Shown: in pieces, positions 9,601 to 18,183 of the stretch
Numbering within the stretch: the stretch's first letter is position 1
Layout: each line of letters opens with the position of its first letter
Assembly: GCF_034933565.1 (NCBI RefSeq)
Contig: NZ_JAYFNG010000049.1
Location: 21,582-85,581, forward strand
DNA length: 64,000 bases
Direction: 5' to 3'
Origin: Raineyella sp034933565
GTDB lineage: Bacteria > Actinomycetota > Actinomycetes > Propionibacteriales > Propionibacteriaceae
Position numbers and translations under genes: made by a program
The notes under the pieces: generated by a model
Told to the model about the DNA's origin: nothing
Database searches by the model: none
Seen by the model: only the letters and a program-made list of their open reading frames with translations

Positions 9601-10837
9601 TGCCAACGGGTGCATGGGTGCTCGGCCGCAAGTACTCGATGCGTGCCGCGAGGAGCGCGACGGCATCACGACCGGTGCGACCAGTTGGCGTCAGCGAGTG
9701 AACCTGCTGCCACCGAAACGAACTGCGGATCTCGTGCGCCACGGAGTAGGCGAGTGCGCTCTTTCCACTGCCACTGGGCCCTGCAATCACCGCCAGACGG
9801 CGCACCTCGGCGACTTCGATAACTTGCCGTACGAGTTCGGGGCGCGGCACGAGCCAGCCACCTGCGACGTGAGCCGCTCCCACGTGCGCACCGCGACGCA
9901 CGTCCGACTCGTCGGCAGGTGCTGCCCAGTCAATTGCGTCAGCTACTCCTAGCGACCTCGCCTCATCGAGAAGCTCCACATCGACGGTCGCGAGGACTTG
10001 ATCCACGAGGGCATCGATGCCGGCGATGTCCACAAATGCGCGGTTGGCAACGTCCCCGTGGGTGTTGGCATCAGTTGCCTGCCCGATCTGCGTGCATACA
10101 GCTGCAACTATGATCTCCGCGAGCGACTCCGGAATATCACGAGCGTTGACGACAATGCTGATTGCCTGGGGTCGCGGTTCGGGGCAGAGTGCGACTGAGA
10201 GCGAAGCCATGAAATCTGGCGCAATCTCATCATCCACTGAGATCGAAGCCAGTTCCTTAGTCAACTCAGGTCCAGCAGTCGGACCCATCGAAGTAAAGTC
10301 GCCATTCCACTCTGGTATAGGGATTTTGGTGACTGGGCGCTCAAGCAGAAGGGCCGTCGATGCTGGAAGGCCCGCATTCCTGCGTGTGACCCAAGCCCGA
10401 GCGACAGAGCGCAAGTCCCTACGTAGCTCGGCAACCGGAAGATCCCCTGCACTTTGACGCCGAGACTTGACTTGGATGAACAAGGAACCGTTTGGAGAAC
10501 GTACCGAGATGTCGTCGTACCCCTCAGGAGTTACTACTGCGTTTGACTCGCCTGCGCTCCAGAGACTGAGTACAACGAGGGTGGCGACGATGTCCTGGAA
10601 GCGGAAGCCACGCCCAGCACGTGCGCCTGAGCGGGTAGTGGCCCACAGCTGGGCTTGCGGTTCGGTCGTACACTCAGGCGAACTAGGCATGGCGCGCCCC
10701 GGCTTAGCTTGGTCGCCACGGCGCTGCTGTGCTTTGCGTCGTCGACGCGCTTCGGCATTCGCACGGTCGTAGTTACGGCGGCCCACTTGCGGATTGTATC
10801 CGCAACAACCGACTTGTGGCGGATATGCAGCGTCCAT
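6683..10837 (-). CDS. Cap4-like nuclease (DUF4297-type) fused to STAND P-loop NTPase, probable antiphage protein
   Basis: 1384 residues; the first Met is at 10837 and a second candidate is at 10690 (residue 50). Residues ~75-130 look like a restriction-type nuclease of the DUF4297/Cap4 class: GRGFRFQD, then GYDDISV, then FIQVKSR, giving a D...QxK core. Residues ~345-365 hold a Walker A loop (GPSGSGKS, K359), followed by a VGILVDDAG Walker B-like strand. The remaining ~900 residues are helical, as in STAND sensors. In known families such an architecture senses a phage product and then cleaves DNA. The target is unknown. The gene stands alone on the minus strand, with an 8-bp inverted repeat upstream (10903-10927). 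Confidence 0.7.
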   Translation of the reverse strand: MDAAYPPQVGCCGYNPQVGRRNYDRANAEARRRRKAQQRRGDQAKPGRAMPSSPECTTEPQAQLWATTRSGARAGRGFRFQDIVATLVVLSLWSAGESNAVVTPEGYDDISVRSPNGSLFIQVKSRRQSAGDLPVAELRRDLRSVARAWVTRRNAGLPASTALLLERPVTKIPIPEWNGDFTSMGPTAGPELTKELASISVDDEIAPDFMASLSVALCPEPRPQAISIVVNARDIPESLAEIIVAAVCTQIGQATDANTHGDVANRAFVDIAGIDALVDQVLATVDVELLDEARSLGVADAIDWAAPADESDVRRGAHVGAAHVAGGWLVPRPELVRQVIEVAEVRRLAVIAGPSGSGKSALAYSVAHEIRSSFRWQQVHSLTPTGRTGRDAVALLAARIEYLRPSTHAPVGILVDDAGRHDPVVLDRLLRRLVDFPNVITIVSIREEDRFPVRLLSTVATITPRLDETFAEHLWRDFRARHLTSWAGWREPAERADGFLLEYVTLLTEGENLDTILGAQVRAREADHTRHLELEILRIASCANQYGVPVPARAVQSALNANLSAFTAASRRLVDEHLIIEDSGNLLRPLHEIRSASLARASHPFGQRETLRDLVALVPATELARLLRRALESGADSAAMIRPAAERVMRDRDLQTLIAVASAFRTDGLRQRADDWKRILDECGVDAGRAVTTFMMSRTQQRPDTDGLLQPALLAAVMQLRDVPTDPDLQPLWQAIGAPLIEEILNKAVADHDPRHLLLQAVTVLRGIDSAALRGAADAIGARLSVWPLQDAADMTEAFRRAAPALAEQAVAAAGGEHHLLHRIATETPWLASLERTDDGIDGKWIFIDEELQPNQNEPVVEICRLALALAPTATIARVGAVDALGRLVMLSDFPLVDKAIPREKLPHTLEVSDNRAQARALSRLYGAGSLTSKLAAEADTIRALIDLLPEITIAHLSDRSVTRATLRRFEAAKALLLEMDAPAEAEYTDEIPGALGEYPVESVAVSVARSLLQHVIPNLARADITKRSPLHTIGMLDDLTPKISAMIELDRYRYLPDSPDCARLLEYVRHLRVIASASAGAGAPIRELMRAAASRHTGAARMAAAAGVAAERSSAALEQEADRMRLTLGRSGFAVSVAPSASDQPMTSWPPGDLAITVEGEEINTYLNRITLVSDAAREARAHPDRRIWIGLRKPEGYLRASIVQIAHRGVLLLGDHESPRAFAKVAPTPISTPYATFLRHARRLAAIAAITAIRGANVTLEDERRALEESSERLLNTWAQLDELTSPHDRTKYVSELNAILTTIGAAISDDFSTVKDFTDEGKSGWNKIESLQSLRLLNLDRTGEPSAAAAVILRTGVLISAVEDHFDIADAQFAHMLPRFA

Positions 10838-11506
10838 GGCATGGTATCAAGCACACAATCGTGACGCCTCACGAGGTGGGCGACCATCATCTAGACGGTT
10901 GTCAACGTGCCGTGCAAGTGCACGTTGGCGTGAGCAATTACGGGATTTTTGAAGCGCTTGGTGGCATGTCCTCTTGCCTCGCAGGGATTTCGCTAAGGGT
11001 GAGTGAGGCATTACCTCAGCCGTAAGGCCTCGACTAGCCGAACCCTACGGTGGGATATTGGTACTCGTGCCCCACGTCACCGCGGACCAGAGCAGTTCCT
11101 CGGACAGCCATGGTTCAAGGACGCCCCCGCTGGCCTTGGTCAAGGGTGTGGGCCGTTTGCCAACGCGGAGCTGGCGAATGCTTCCGGTTGGCTTTGAGCC
11201 CAAGGGCCCAAGGCACAGGGGTGACCTTCGGCAGGTGCCCTGGCCTGGCCCCTCAAGCACGAGGTCGGCGGACATGAGGATGAGTCCTCCCCGATCTCGG
11301 TCTGCGCGCAAGCCCCCGCTGGGTTCTCAACTCCGCAGGTCAAGCCCAGGAACGACTTGCGAGTCCAGCCCAGGCCGGGTGTCCAGATTCTGACACTGCC
11401 TCACGGGAGCGGTGTCGCAGCTTTAGCGTCGCACGGGTTAGCAGGTCCGCACCCCCCATCGGATCGAAGTGCATCGAGGCATTGAAGCCCTTCCTTCGCA
11501 CAAGGT
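10838..11506. other. Gene-free stretch between the STAND gene and the Tad operon
   Basis: About 670 bp of sequence in which the short open frames have no start signal, no family resemblance and no neighbour coupling. It contains the inverted repeat at 10903-10927 near the STAND gene start and ends with promoter box B. I see no RNA gene in it. Confidence 0.5.
10903..10927. repeat. 8-bp inverted repeat upstream of the STAND gene
   Basis: CAACGTGC at 10903-10910 and GCACGTTG at 10920-10927 with a 9-nt centre, 66 bp before the first Met of the minus-strand STAND gene. The placement fits an operator; no regulator is identified. Confidence 0.4.
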
Positions 11507-11535
11507 GACCATGAGGTGGTCGCGATTGGCTTGTG
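11507..11535 (+). promoter_or_regulatory. ICE promoter box copy B (GACCAT-N17-CTTGTG)
   Basis: GACCAT at 11507-11512 and CTTGTG at 11530-11535, spacer 17. It differs from the consensus at one base in each half, but keeps the CATGAGG and GGCTTG flanks. It lies 40 bp before the first ATG of the Tad operon, leaving room for the GGAGG site at about 11563-11567. Confidence 0.6.
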
Positions 11536-11575
11536 CAGGTAGAGGCCCCAGGTAGGGGTTGAAGGAGGCGCTCAT

Positions 11576-12142
11576 ATGGTCGCGAACCGCCCGGGAGTCC
11601 GGATAGTGCTCACCAGCGCCCTGGCGGCGCTTGTGTTGGCCGGCTGCGGCACAGCGAACCAGACCCCCAGTCCGTCGCCGACGCCCCCTAAGTCGACAGC
11701 CACGTCAACGCCGCCGCAGACCCCGACGCCGACGCTGTCGGCGGATGAACGGGCCGCTGTCGACGCGGCACAAGCAGCTCTGGCCCTGTACGACCGGCTG
11801 GCGGCTGATCCGATGGCCGATGTCGGCGAGCTGACGACGGTCGCGAGGGACAGCGCCTACCTCACGTGGTCGTCCTGGCTCAGGGACTACCGCAGCAACG
11901 GCTGGGTGGGCCATGGCGCCCAGTCGTCGACCCTGCAGAGTACGGACCCCGGATCGGACGCCCGGCAGTGGATCGTCACGTTGTGTGTCGACAACTCCCA
12001 GACTGACATGGTCGACAAGGACGGGAACTCGGTCGTCAACAAGGACGCCCCGACCAGGACGGTGGGTGTCTACACGGTCACACAGGACCCGACCATGTTC
12101 GGATGGTTCGTCACCGCCTTCGAATCGGCGGGGACATGCTGA
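11576..12142 (+). CDS. Lipoprotein, first gene of the Tad operon
   Basis: 188 residues. A signal peptide with lipobox VLAGC (Cys at residue 23) predicts lipid attachment on the outer face of the membrane. A Ser/Thr/Pro-rich linker follows (residues ~28-55), then a compact domain of about 130 residues ending in Cys. The ATG at 11576 is preceded by AAGGAGG. It overlaps the next gene by 7 nt. The fold resembles small extracellular domains common beside actinobacterial transfer loci, but no function is assigned. Expected position: cell surface, near the pilus or mating channel. Confidence 0.75.
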   Translation: MVANRPGVRIVLTSALAALVLAGCGTANQTPSPSPTPPKSTATSTPPQTPTPTLSADERAAVDAAQAALALYDRLAADPMADVGELTTVARDSAYLTWSSWLRDYRSNGWVGHGAQSSTLQSTDPGSDARQWIVTLCVDNSQTDMVDKDGNSVVNKDAPTRTVGVYTVTQDPTMFGWFVTAFESAGTC

Positions 12143-13101
12143 CCACGTCCCCGCCGGCTCGCGTCGCCGTGCTTGCGGCGCTGATGCTGCTGACGATGGT
12201 GATGCTGCCGACCGGGCTCCGGGCATCCGCCGATCCCGGCGTGGCGTGCCCGGACGGTCAGGCGTTGGACGCCCGCACCCAGACCTGCCGCATCTACATC
12301 GTCAACCCCGGCACGCCGGCCGCGCAGGGGGACGCGCCCGTCCAACCGGTGTCGGGAGGCTCGGGTGGCTCGGGTGGCGTCGTCACCGCGTGCGTGGACA
12401 AGTCCTTGGGTCGGGATGATCCGTTGCCGTGCGAGTCGGATCGCGGGTACTGGTCGAACGCGATGAACTGTTACGTGAGGCTGAGGGATCCGCAACCGCC
12501 GAAGTCCAGTTCGTTGTGGCAGGGCCGTGAGGACGGGGCGATCTATGACTGCAACCTGCCTCCGGGCCAGGACGGGCCCCCGACGCCGTTCTGGTCTGAT
12601 TCGATGCCGGCGGGACCGGCGGCTCCGGTTGATCCGGCGGTGGTGGCGCAGACGATCGTGTCCCAGATGGAGTTGCGGGCGTTCGACATCGGGATGGTGC
12701 CGGAGGACCGGCCGGACTCGATGGGCATCGTCGGGTTGCCGATGTGGTTGTGGGTGAACAATCCGTCGGAGCAGACGTTCGGGCCGATGGAGCGCTCCGC
12801 GTCACTCGGCGCGGTGACGGTGACCGCGACTGCCCAGGTACAGCGGATCGTGTGGGACATGGGTGACGGTGAGGTGGTCACCTGCACGACGGTGGGGACG
12901 CCGTTCACCGATGGCCACGGCGGGCAGCGGTCCCCGGACTGCGGTCACACCTACACCCGGCAGGGCACCTACCCGATTGCGGCGACCGCGTACTGGAACG
13001 TGGCTTGGGCGTCGAACACCGGCGTGACCGGGAACATCCCATTGGAGTTCACCTCGACTCGTCAGGTCGTGGTCGGAGAGATTCAGGTGGTGCGGCGATG
13101 A
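12136..13101 (+). CDS. Secreted PKD-like protein of the Tad operon
   Basis: 321 residues. A hydrophobic N terminus (VAVLAALMLLTMVML) followed by an Ala-containing cleavage region suggests secretion. Cysteine-bearing segments lead to a C-terminal part (WDMGDGEVVTC ... CGHTYTRQGTYPIAATAYWNV) that reads like a PKD beta-sandwich, normally an extracellular protein- or sugar-interaction domain. ATG at 12136 overlaps the lipoprotein stop, and the end overlaps the next ATG (ATGA). Often found beside SAF-domain proteins in actinobacterial mobile elements; likely surface-exposed. Confidence 0.7.
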   Translation: MLTTSPPARVAVLAALMLLTMVMLPTGLRASADPGVACPDGQALDARTQTCRIYIVNPGTPAAQGDAPVQPVSGGSGGSGGVVTACVDKSLGRDDPLPCESDRGYWSNAMNCYVRLRDPQPPKSSSLWQGREDGAIYDCNLPPGQDGPPTPFWSDSMPAGPAAPVDPAVVAQTIVSQMELRAFDIGMVPEDRPDSMGIVGLPMWLWVNNPSEQTFGPMERSASLGAVTVTATAQVQRIVWDMGDGEVVTCTTVGTPFTDGHGGQRSPDCGHTYTRQGTYPIAATAYWNVAWASNTGVTGNIPLEFTSTRQVVVGEIQVVRR

Positions 13102-13796
13102 AGAACCTGCAGGTGACGCCGACGGGCGAGAGCGGCGCCAGGAAACAACAGGTGGCCGCGGGGCCGGCGACGAGCGAGAAGGCGGTGTCGACGTCGCCTC
13201 CGCGGCCGCGGCGTCGTCCGATGCTGATTCTGGCGTCGGTGGCGATGGTGCTGGTCGGGATGGTGGCGTCGGCGTGGGCTTACAGCAGTCTGGGCAGCGC
13301 CCAGCCGGTGGTGGTGGCCCGGGTGGATGTGGCGCGTGGCGCGGTGATCACCGCCGACGCGCTGCAGGTGGCGCGGGTCGGGGTGGACCCGGCGTTGCAG
13401 GTGGTGCCGGCCGGCGAACTTGACTCCTTGGTCGGGCAGCGTGCCGCGGTCGACCTGAAGGCCGGCCAGCTGCTGGTTCCGGAGGCTGTCGCCGGCGAAG
13501 TCTTCCCGCATCAGGGCATGTCGGTGATCGGCCTGACGCTGGGCCCTGGCCAGGTCCCGGGGACGCCGCTCACGGTGGGTGACCGGGTACGGATCGCGTC
13601 CACCCCCGGCGCGCAGGGCGACGTCCACGCCGAGCAGATCAAGGTGTTCGCCGGTGTGGTGGTCGAGGTCGGCACCGCGGACACCTCGGGCAATGTGACG
13701 GTCAGCGTGGAGATTGCCGCCGATCAGGCGCCGGAAGTGGCGGTGTGGTCGGCGGCCGGCAGGGTCGCGGTGCTGCTGGAATCCCGGGAGGCCTGA
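13098..13796 (+). CDS. SAF-domain CpaB/RcpC-like pilus assembly protein
   Basis: 232 residues. A basic N terminus precedes one transmembrane helix (MLILASVAMVLVGMVASAWAY). Then comes a SAF domain: VVVARVDVARGAVITADALQVARV, with GQLLVPEAV after it. SAF proteins of the CpaB/RcpC type are Tad pilus components, placed here outside the membrane. The next gene starts on the last base of its stop codon, so they are co-translated. In a single-membrane actinomycete it cannot work with an outer-membrane secretin, so the role may be to guide the pilus through the wall. Confidence 0.75.
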   Translation: MKNLQVTPTGESGARKQQVAAGPATSEKAVSTSPPRPRRRPMLILASVAMVLVGMVASAWAYSSLGSAQPVVVARVDVARGAVITADALQVARVGVDPALQVVPAGELDSLVGQRAAVDLKAGQLLVPEAVAGEVFPHQGMSVIGLTLGPGQVPGTPLTVGDRVRIASTPGAQGDVHAEQIKVFAGVVVEVGTADTSGNVTVSVEIAADQAPEVAVWSAAGRVAVLLESREA

Positions 13797-14584
13797 TGGC
13801 GCTGGTGGTGTTGGCTTCGGCGTCGGGTGCCCCGGGGGTGACGACGACCGCGTTGGGGTTGGCGATGTGCTGGCCGCGTCCGGTGGTGTTGGTGGACGCC
13901 GATCCGGTGGGCGGGTCCGCGGTGCTGGCCGGCTACTTCCGGGGTGCGGTGGCGCACAACGACGCGATGGTCCAGCTGGTGATGGCCCGCAGGGACGGCC
14001 GGCTGGCCGACGAGTTGCGGGCGGTGTTGATGCCGGTCCCGGACAGCGAGGTGTTGTTGCTGCCCGGGGTCCGGTCGCACGCCCAGGCTGCGAGCCTTGG
14101 CGAGTTGTGGCCGGCGCTGGGCCTGGAGCTGCGGGCCCTGGAAGCGACGGGGCAGGACGTCATCGTCGATGCGGGCCGGTTGGGCATGGTGTCGTCACCC
14201 ACGCCGCTGCTGGAACAGGCCGACCTGTCGCTGCTGGTGCTGCGCAGCGATCTGCCGTCCCTGGCCGCGGCGCGGCAGTGGGCAGCCGCGTGGGGTTCGG
14301 CGCGCGACGACGGTACTGGCGCTGCCGCCGCTGGTGTGGTGCTGGTCGGCGAGGGTCGTCCCTATTCGGCAGGCGAGGTGTCGCGGGTCTTGCAGATCCC
14401 GGTGGTGGAGAAGATCGCCTGGGACGAGCGGACCGCGCAGGTGTTCAGCGTCGGCCAGCAGCCGGCGGCGAAGTCGGGCAGCAGCAGGCTGGTTCGCAGC
14501 TATCGGGCGTTGGCTGGTGCGATCGACGCACTGGTTGCCTCGGCCAGGCAGGACGCGGCACATCGTGGTGGGAGGACCAGATGA
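13796..14584 (+). CDS. CpaE/ParA-like ATPase with degenerate P-loop
   Basis: 262 residues. The N terminus reads ASGAPGVTTTALGLAMCW, then VVLVDADPVGGSAVLA. This is the MinD/ParA fold, but the P-loop has GVTTTA in place of GVGKTT and so lacks the usual lysine. The DxD after strand 2 is kept. In Tad systems the CpaE/TadZ protein places the pilus machine and often has altered ATPase motifs, which fits. It starts at 13796 and overlaps the TadA gene by ATGA. Confidence 0.7.
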   Translation: MALVVLASASGAPGVTTTALGLAMCWPRPVVLVDADPVGGSAVLAGYFRGAVAHNDAMVQLVMARRDGRLADELRAVLMPVPDSEVLLLPGVRSHAQAASLGELWPALGLELRALEATGQDVIVDAGRLGMVSSPTPLLEQADLSLLVLRSDLPSLAAARQWAAAWGSARDDGTGAAAAGVVLVGEGRPYSAGEVSRVLQIPVVEKIAWDERTAQVFSVGQQPAAKSGSSRLVRSYRALAGAIDALVASARQDAAHRGGRTR

Positions 14585-16146
14585 CCGACCGTTTGTACTC
14601 GTTGGACGCGACCGGGCTCGACCCAGCCGGGCTGCCCATCTTCACCCAACCTGAGGACGCCCCGCCCTCGGGAGCACGCCCAGGCCGGGTCCGCTCCTCG
14701 TTCTCCCTGGGTCCGAATCCCAAACCGGCCCCGGCAACACCGCACGCCCGCGCCGCAACGCCGGTCTCGCAGCTTCGAGTGCAGACCACGTCTGCGGCCA
14801 CGGGTGGCGGGATCGACTGGAATCTCGTGTCTGCGCTGCGTGCTGCGGCGTCGGAGAGGTTGATGCGGGCGGTGGAGGCGTCCCCTCATCTTGGCCGGGA
14901 CGAGCAGCAGACGCTGGGCCGGCGGATCATCGACGAGCTGTTGGACGAGGAGGCTCGGCAGGCGGCGGTTGACGGGCTGGGGGCGCGGGATCGGGGGCAG
15001 CAGTCCCGGTTGGGACAGGCGGTGTTCGACGCGTTGTTCCGGTTGGGCCGGTTGCAGCCGCTGGTCGACGACCCGGGGGTGGAGAACATCACGATCCTGG
15101 GTTTCGACACGGTCTGGCTGGAGTATGCGGACGGTCGCTTGGTGCGGGGTCCGCAGGTCGCCGACTCCGATCAGGACCTGATCGACTTCCTGGTGTTCCT
15201 GGGCAGCCGTTCGGAGGTGAACGCGCGTCAGTTCAGCGAGGCCGAGCCGCGGTTGCATCTGCGGCTGGATGGGGGTGCCCGGCTGGCGGCGACCGCGTGG
15301 GTGACGCCGCGGCCGTCGGTCGTGATCCGCCGGCACCGCATGCAGGAGGCCACGCTGGACGACCTGGTCGCGCGGGGTTCGTTGACGAAGGTGGCGGCAA
15401 GTTTCCTGGCCGCTGCGGTGCGGGCGCGCCGGTCAATCGTCGTCGCCGGCCCGCAGGGAGCCGGCAAGACCACGATGGTGAGGGCCCTGTGTGCCGAGAT
15501 CGGGCCGAACGAGGCGATCGGCACGTTCGAGACCGAGTACGAACTTCACCTGCACGAGATGCCGGAACGGCACCCGATCGTGCATGCCTGGGAGGCCAGG
15601 CCCGGTGGCGAGTTGCAGGCCAACGGCCGGCGGGCGGGCGAGTTCACGATCGACGACGCCCTGTACGACTCGTATCGCTACAACCTGTCGCGTCAGATCG
15701 TCGGTGAGGTGCGCGGCAAGGAGGCGTTGACGATGATCGAGGCGATGCAGTCGGGAACCGGGTCCTTGTCCACGACCCATTCGGAGTCGGCCGAGGCTGC
15801 GGTGTCGAAGCTGGTCACGTGTGCGATGAAGGCCGGCGCGCACGTCACCCAGGATTACGCGGTGCGCGCGATCACCGAGTCGCTGGACATCGTGGTGCAC
15901 GTCGACGTCCGCACCGAACCCAACGGCAAAGGTGTCCGCAAACGACGCTGGACGTCCGAGATCGTGGTGATCGGGCCGGGTGAGAAGCAGAAGGGCTACG
16001 CGCTCAGTTCGATATTTCGCTGCCCGCCGGGGACGACCACCGCTCGGGCGGTCGGCGGCCTGCCCGACAGCTACCGCGCACTGCGCGACCACGGGTTCGA
16101 CCTGACCGGCTACCTGTCGGAGGCCCAACAGGGGGCCTGGACATGA
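14581..16146 (+). CDS. tadA: TadA/CpaF-type secretion ATPase
   Basis: 521 residues. A low-complexity N-terminal ~75 residues leads to an N-terminal domain and a RecA-like core. Walker A is GPQGAGKTT (residues 290-298). RQIVGEVRGKEALTMIEAMQSGTGSLSTTHS (about 370-400) gives the Walker B and the conserved histidine region of type II/IV secretion ATPases; it is closest to the CpaF/TadA branch. It powers assembly of the Flp pilus from the cytosolic face with TadB and TadC, encoded just downstream. Start ATG 14581 overlaps the previous stop. Confidence 0.9.
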   Translation: MTDRLYSLDATGLDPAGLPIFTQPEDAPPSGARPGRVRSSFSLGPNPKPAPATPHARAATPVSQLRVQTTSAATGGGIDWNLVSALRAAASERLMRAVEASPHLGRDEQQTLGRRIIDELLDEEARQAAVDGLGARDRGQQSRLGQAVFDALFRLGRLQPLVDDPGVENITILGFDTVWLEYADGRLVRGPQVADSDQDLIDFLVFLGSRSEVNARQFSEAEPRLHLRLDGGARLAATAWVTPRPSVVIRRHRMQEATLDDLVARGSLTKVAASFLAAAVRARRSIVVAGPQGAGKTTMVRALCAEIGPNEAIGTFETEYELHLHEMPERHPIVHAWEARPGGELQANGRRAGEFTIDDALYDSYRYNLSRQIVGEVRGKEALTMIEAMQSGTGSLSTTHSESAEAAVSKLVTCAMKAGAHVTQDYAVRAITESLDIVVHVDVRTEPNGKGVRKRRWTSEIVVIGPGEKQKGYALSSIFRCPPGTTTARAVGGLPDSYRALRDHGFDLTGYLSEAQQGAWT

Positions 16147-17009
16147 TGACGCTGGTCCCCGCCCTCGCGGCCGGCCTGATCGTGGCCGGCGTGATCGGCA
16201 TCATCGTTGGCTCCCGGCCGGCCGAGGTGTCGGTTGCTGCCCCGACGCGCCGGCGGCAGCGGGTGGCCCGGCTGTCGATGTCGACCAGGACGCGGAACCT
16301 GCTGCTGATCGGGATCGCCGCCGGCATCGTGGTTGCGCTCGCCACCGGTTGGCTGCTCGCGATCGTGGTGGTGCCGTTGGCGGTGGCTGGCCTGCCGGTG
16401 CTCTTGTCCGGGTCCGACGCTGCTCTGCAGATCGCCCGCCTGGAGGCGATGGAGGAGTGGACGCGGGCGCTGTCGGGGGTGCTGACCTCGGGAGTCGGGT
16501 TGGAGCAGGCGCTGATCGCCACGTTGCGTTCGACTCCGGAGGCGATCAAGCCGGAGGTGTCGCGGCTCGTGTCGAGGTTGCGGGCCCGGTGGACGACCGA
16601 GGACGCGCTGCGGGCGTTTGCGGACGAGCTGGACGATGCGACCGGAGACCTGATCGCGGCCAGCCTGATCCTTGGTGCCCGCCGGCGCGGGCCAGGCCTC
16701 GCGACCGTGCTCGAGAGCCTGGCAGAGTCGGTGGCCTCAGACGTCCGGGCGCGGCGTCAGATCGAGGCCGATCGGGCCAAGCCCCGCGCGACCGCCCGCT
16801 GGGTCACGATCATCACGATCGGAGTGTTGGTCGTGTTGGCGTTCACCGGTGACTACGTCGCCCCCTACAAGACCCCGGTCGGCCAGGCAATCCTCGCCGT
16901 CTTCCTGGCCGCCTACGTGGGGGTGTTGGTGTGGATGCGCCGCATGTCGGCCGGCGCACCGCTGCCCAGGTTCATCGGCCAGCGGGTGCGGGTGGAGGCG
17001 GCGCGATGA
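16143..17009 (+). CDS. tadB: TadB-like inner membrane platform protein
   Basis: 288 residues. Two N-terminal membrane helices, a T2SSF-type cytosolic domain (EEWTRALSGVLTSGVGLEQAL ... ILGARRRGPGLATVLESLAESV) and two C-terminal helices. This is the layout of TadB, the membrane platform that couples the TadA motor to pilin polymerisation. It overlaps tadA by ATGA and the next gene by ATGA. Confidence 0.85.
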   Translation: MMTLVPALAAGLIVAGVIGIIVGSRPAEVSVAAPTRRRQRVARLSMSTRTRNLLLIGIAAGIVVALATGWLLAIVVVPLAVAGLPVLLSGSDAALQIARLEAMEEWTRALSGVLTSGVGLEQALIATLRSTPEAIKPEVSRLVSRLRARWTTEDALRAFADELDDATGDLIAASLILGARRRGPGLATVLESLAESVASDVRARRQIEADRAKPRATARWVTIITIGVLVVLAFTGDYVAPYKTPVGQAILAVFLAAYVGVLVWMRRMSAGAPLPRFIGQRVRVEAAR

Positions 17010-17908
17010 TCACCACCGGCATGCAGTTGGCCCTGCTGGGCGGGGCGATGGTCAGCAGCGGGGTGGTGGGGTTGGTCTGGCGGTTCACGCCCTCCCACCC
17101 CGACCTGGGAGAGGTGTTGCTGCGGTTGTCGCCGCAGGACGCCCGCCGCGGCGACGGCCTGGAGGCCGGTGACCAGTCCCGGACCGAGCGGTTGGGCCGG
17201 TGGGGCATGAAGGTGCTGCCCGCCGGGGTTTGGGGCCGCACCCCGCACCAGGAACGACTGCTGCTGCGCGTCCCGCTGAGCCGGTTCTACGGCCAGAAGA
17301 TCCTCTACGCGCTGGTCGGCACGCTGATCCCGCCCGCTTTCACCCTGCTGTTCTGGGCGTTGGGTTGGCGGCTGCCGATCCTGGTGCCGTTCGGCGCCAC
17401 CCTCGCGATGGCCGCCGTGATGTTCATGCTGCCCGACTACAACCTGCGGGACGACGCGAAGAAGGCCCGCGTCGAGTTCGCCCGCGCGCTCGGCGCGTTC
17501 GCCGACCTGGTCGCCCTTGAACGCCTCGCCGGGTCGGGGCCGCGGCAGGCCATGGAGGTCGCCGCGAAGGTGGGCGACTCCTGGGTGTTCCGCCGGCTAC
17601 GGGAGGAACTGGCCCTGTCCGCCTGGACCGGGGAGCCACCCTGGGAGGCGCTGCACCGCCTGTCGAACGAACTTGCGCTGCCCGAACTGGGCGACCTGGC
17701 CGACATCGTGCGGCTGGGCGGCGAGGAGGGCGCCCAGATCTACAACCAGCTGCGCGCCAAATCGGGGTCCCTGCGGGCGGCGATGCTGAACGCCGAACTG
17801 GCCCGCGCCAACGAGGCCAGCGAGAAGCTGTCCATCCCGATGAGCATCCTCGGCATGGTCTTCCTCGCCATTCTGATCACTCCAGCCCTGCTGCGAGTGG
17901 TCGCCTGA
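17006..17908 (+). CDS. tadC: TadC-like inner membrane platform protein
   Basis: 300 residues. An N-terminal helix, a central pair (LYALVGTLIPPAFTLLFWALG and ILVPFGATLAMAAVMFML), a T2SSF-like domain (ARALGAFADLVALERLAGSGPRQAME ... DIVRLGGEEGAQIYNQLRAK) and a C-terminal helix. It is the second platform protein and pairs with TadB. Start 17006 overlaps the tadB stop. About 60 bp follow before the pilin, which has its own strong ribosome site. Confidence 0.85.
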   Translation: MITTGMQLALLGGAMVSSGVVGLVWRFTPSHPDLGEVLLRLSPQDARRGDGLEAGDQSRTERLGRWGMKVLPAGVWGRTPHQERLLLRVPLSRFYGQKILYALVGTLIPPAFTLLFWALGWRLPILVPFGATLAMAAVMFMLPDYNLRDDAKKARVEFARALGAFADLVALERLAGSGPRQAMEVAAKVGDSWVFRRLREELALSAWTGEPPWEALHRLSNELALPELGDLADIVRLGGEEGAQIYNQLRAKSGSLRAAMLNAELARANEASEKLSIPMSILGMVFLAILITPALLRVVA

Positions 17909-17967
17909 CCCCGCCCAGACCCGAATCCGAACCCGACTCCCACCCATATTGCAAGGAGAAACGAGAG

Positions 17968-18183
17968 ATGATCCGTTTGGTAGTGCTGTTCCAGATGCTG
18001 CTCGGCCGGGCAGGCAGCTACGTGGCTGGCCAACGCCGCGTCCTGCGGACCGCGATGAGCGACGAACGCGGCTCGGTCACCATCGAGCACGTGCTGTGGG
18101 CGGTCGCCGTGCTCGCGTTCGTGGCTGTCGTGGTCGGCGCGATCGGCGCCTACATCAACGCGAAGGTCGGCGAGATCAGGTGA
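17968..18183 (+). CDS. Flp-type major prepilin candidate
   Basis: 71 residues, preceded by AAGGAGA. A 35-residue basic leader ends in Gly35, then SVTIE and a hydrophobic helix (HVLWAVAVLAFVAVVVGAIGAYI). This is the class of prepilin cleaved after Gly with Glu at +5, here Glu40, leaving a mature chain of about 36 residues. The leader is long for Flp pilins. The prepilin peptidase at 40082-40723 is the likely processing enzyme. Its own ribosome site fits the high expression expected of a major pilin. Confidence 0.8.
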   Translation: MIRLVVLFQMLLGRAGSYVAGQRRVLRTAMSDERGSVTIEHVLWAVAVLAFVAVVVGAIGAYINAKVGEIR

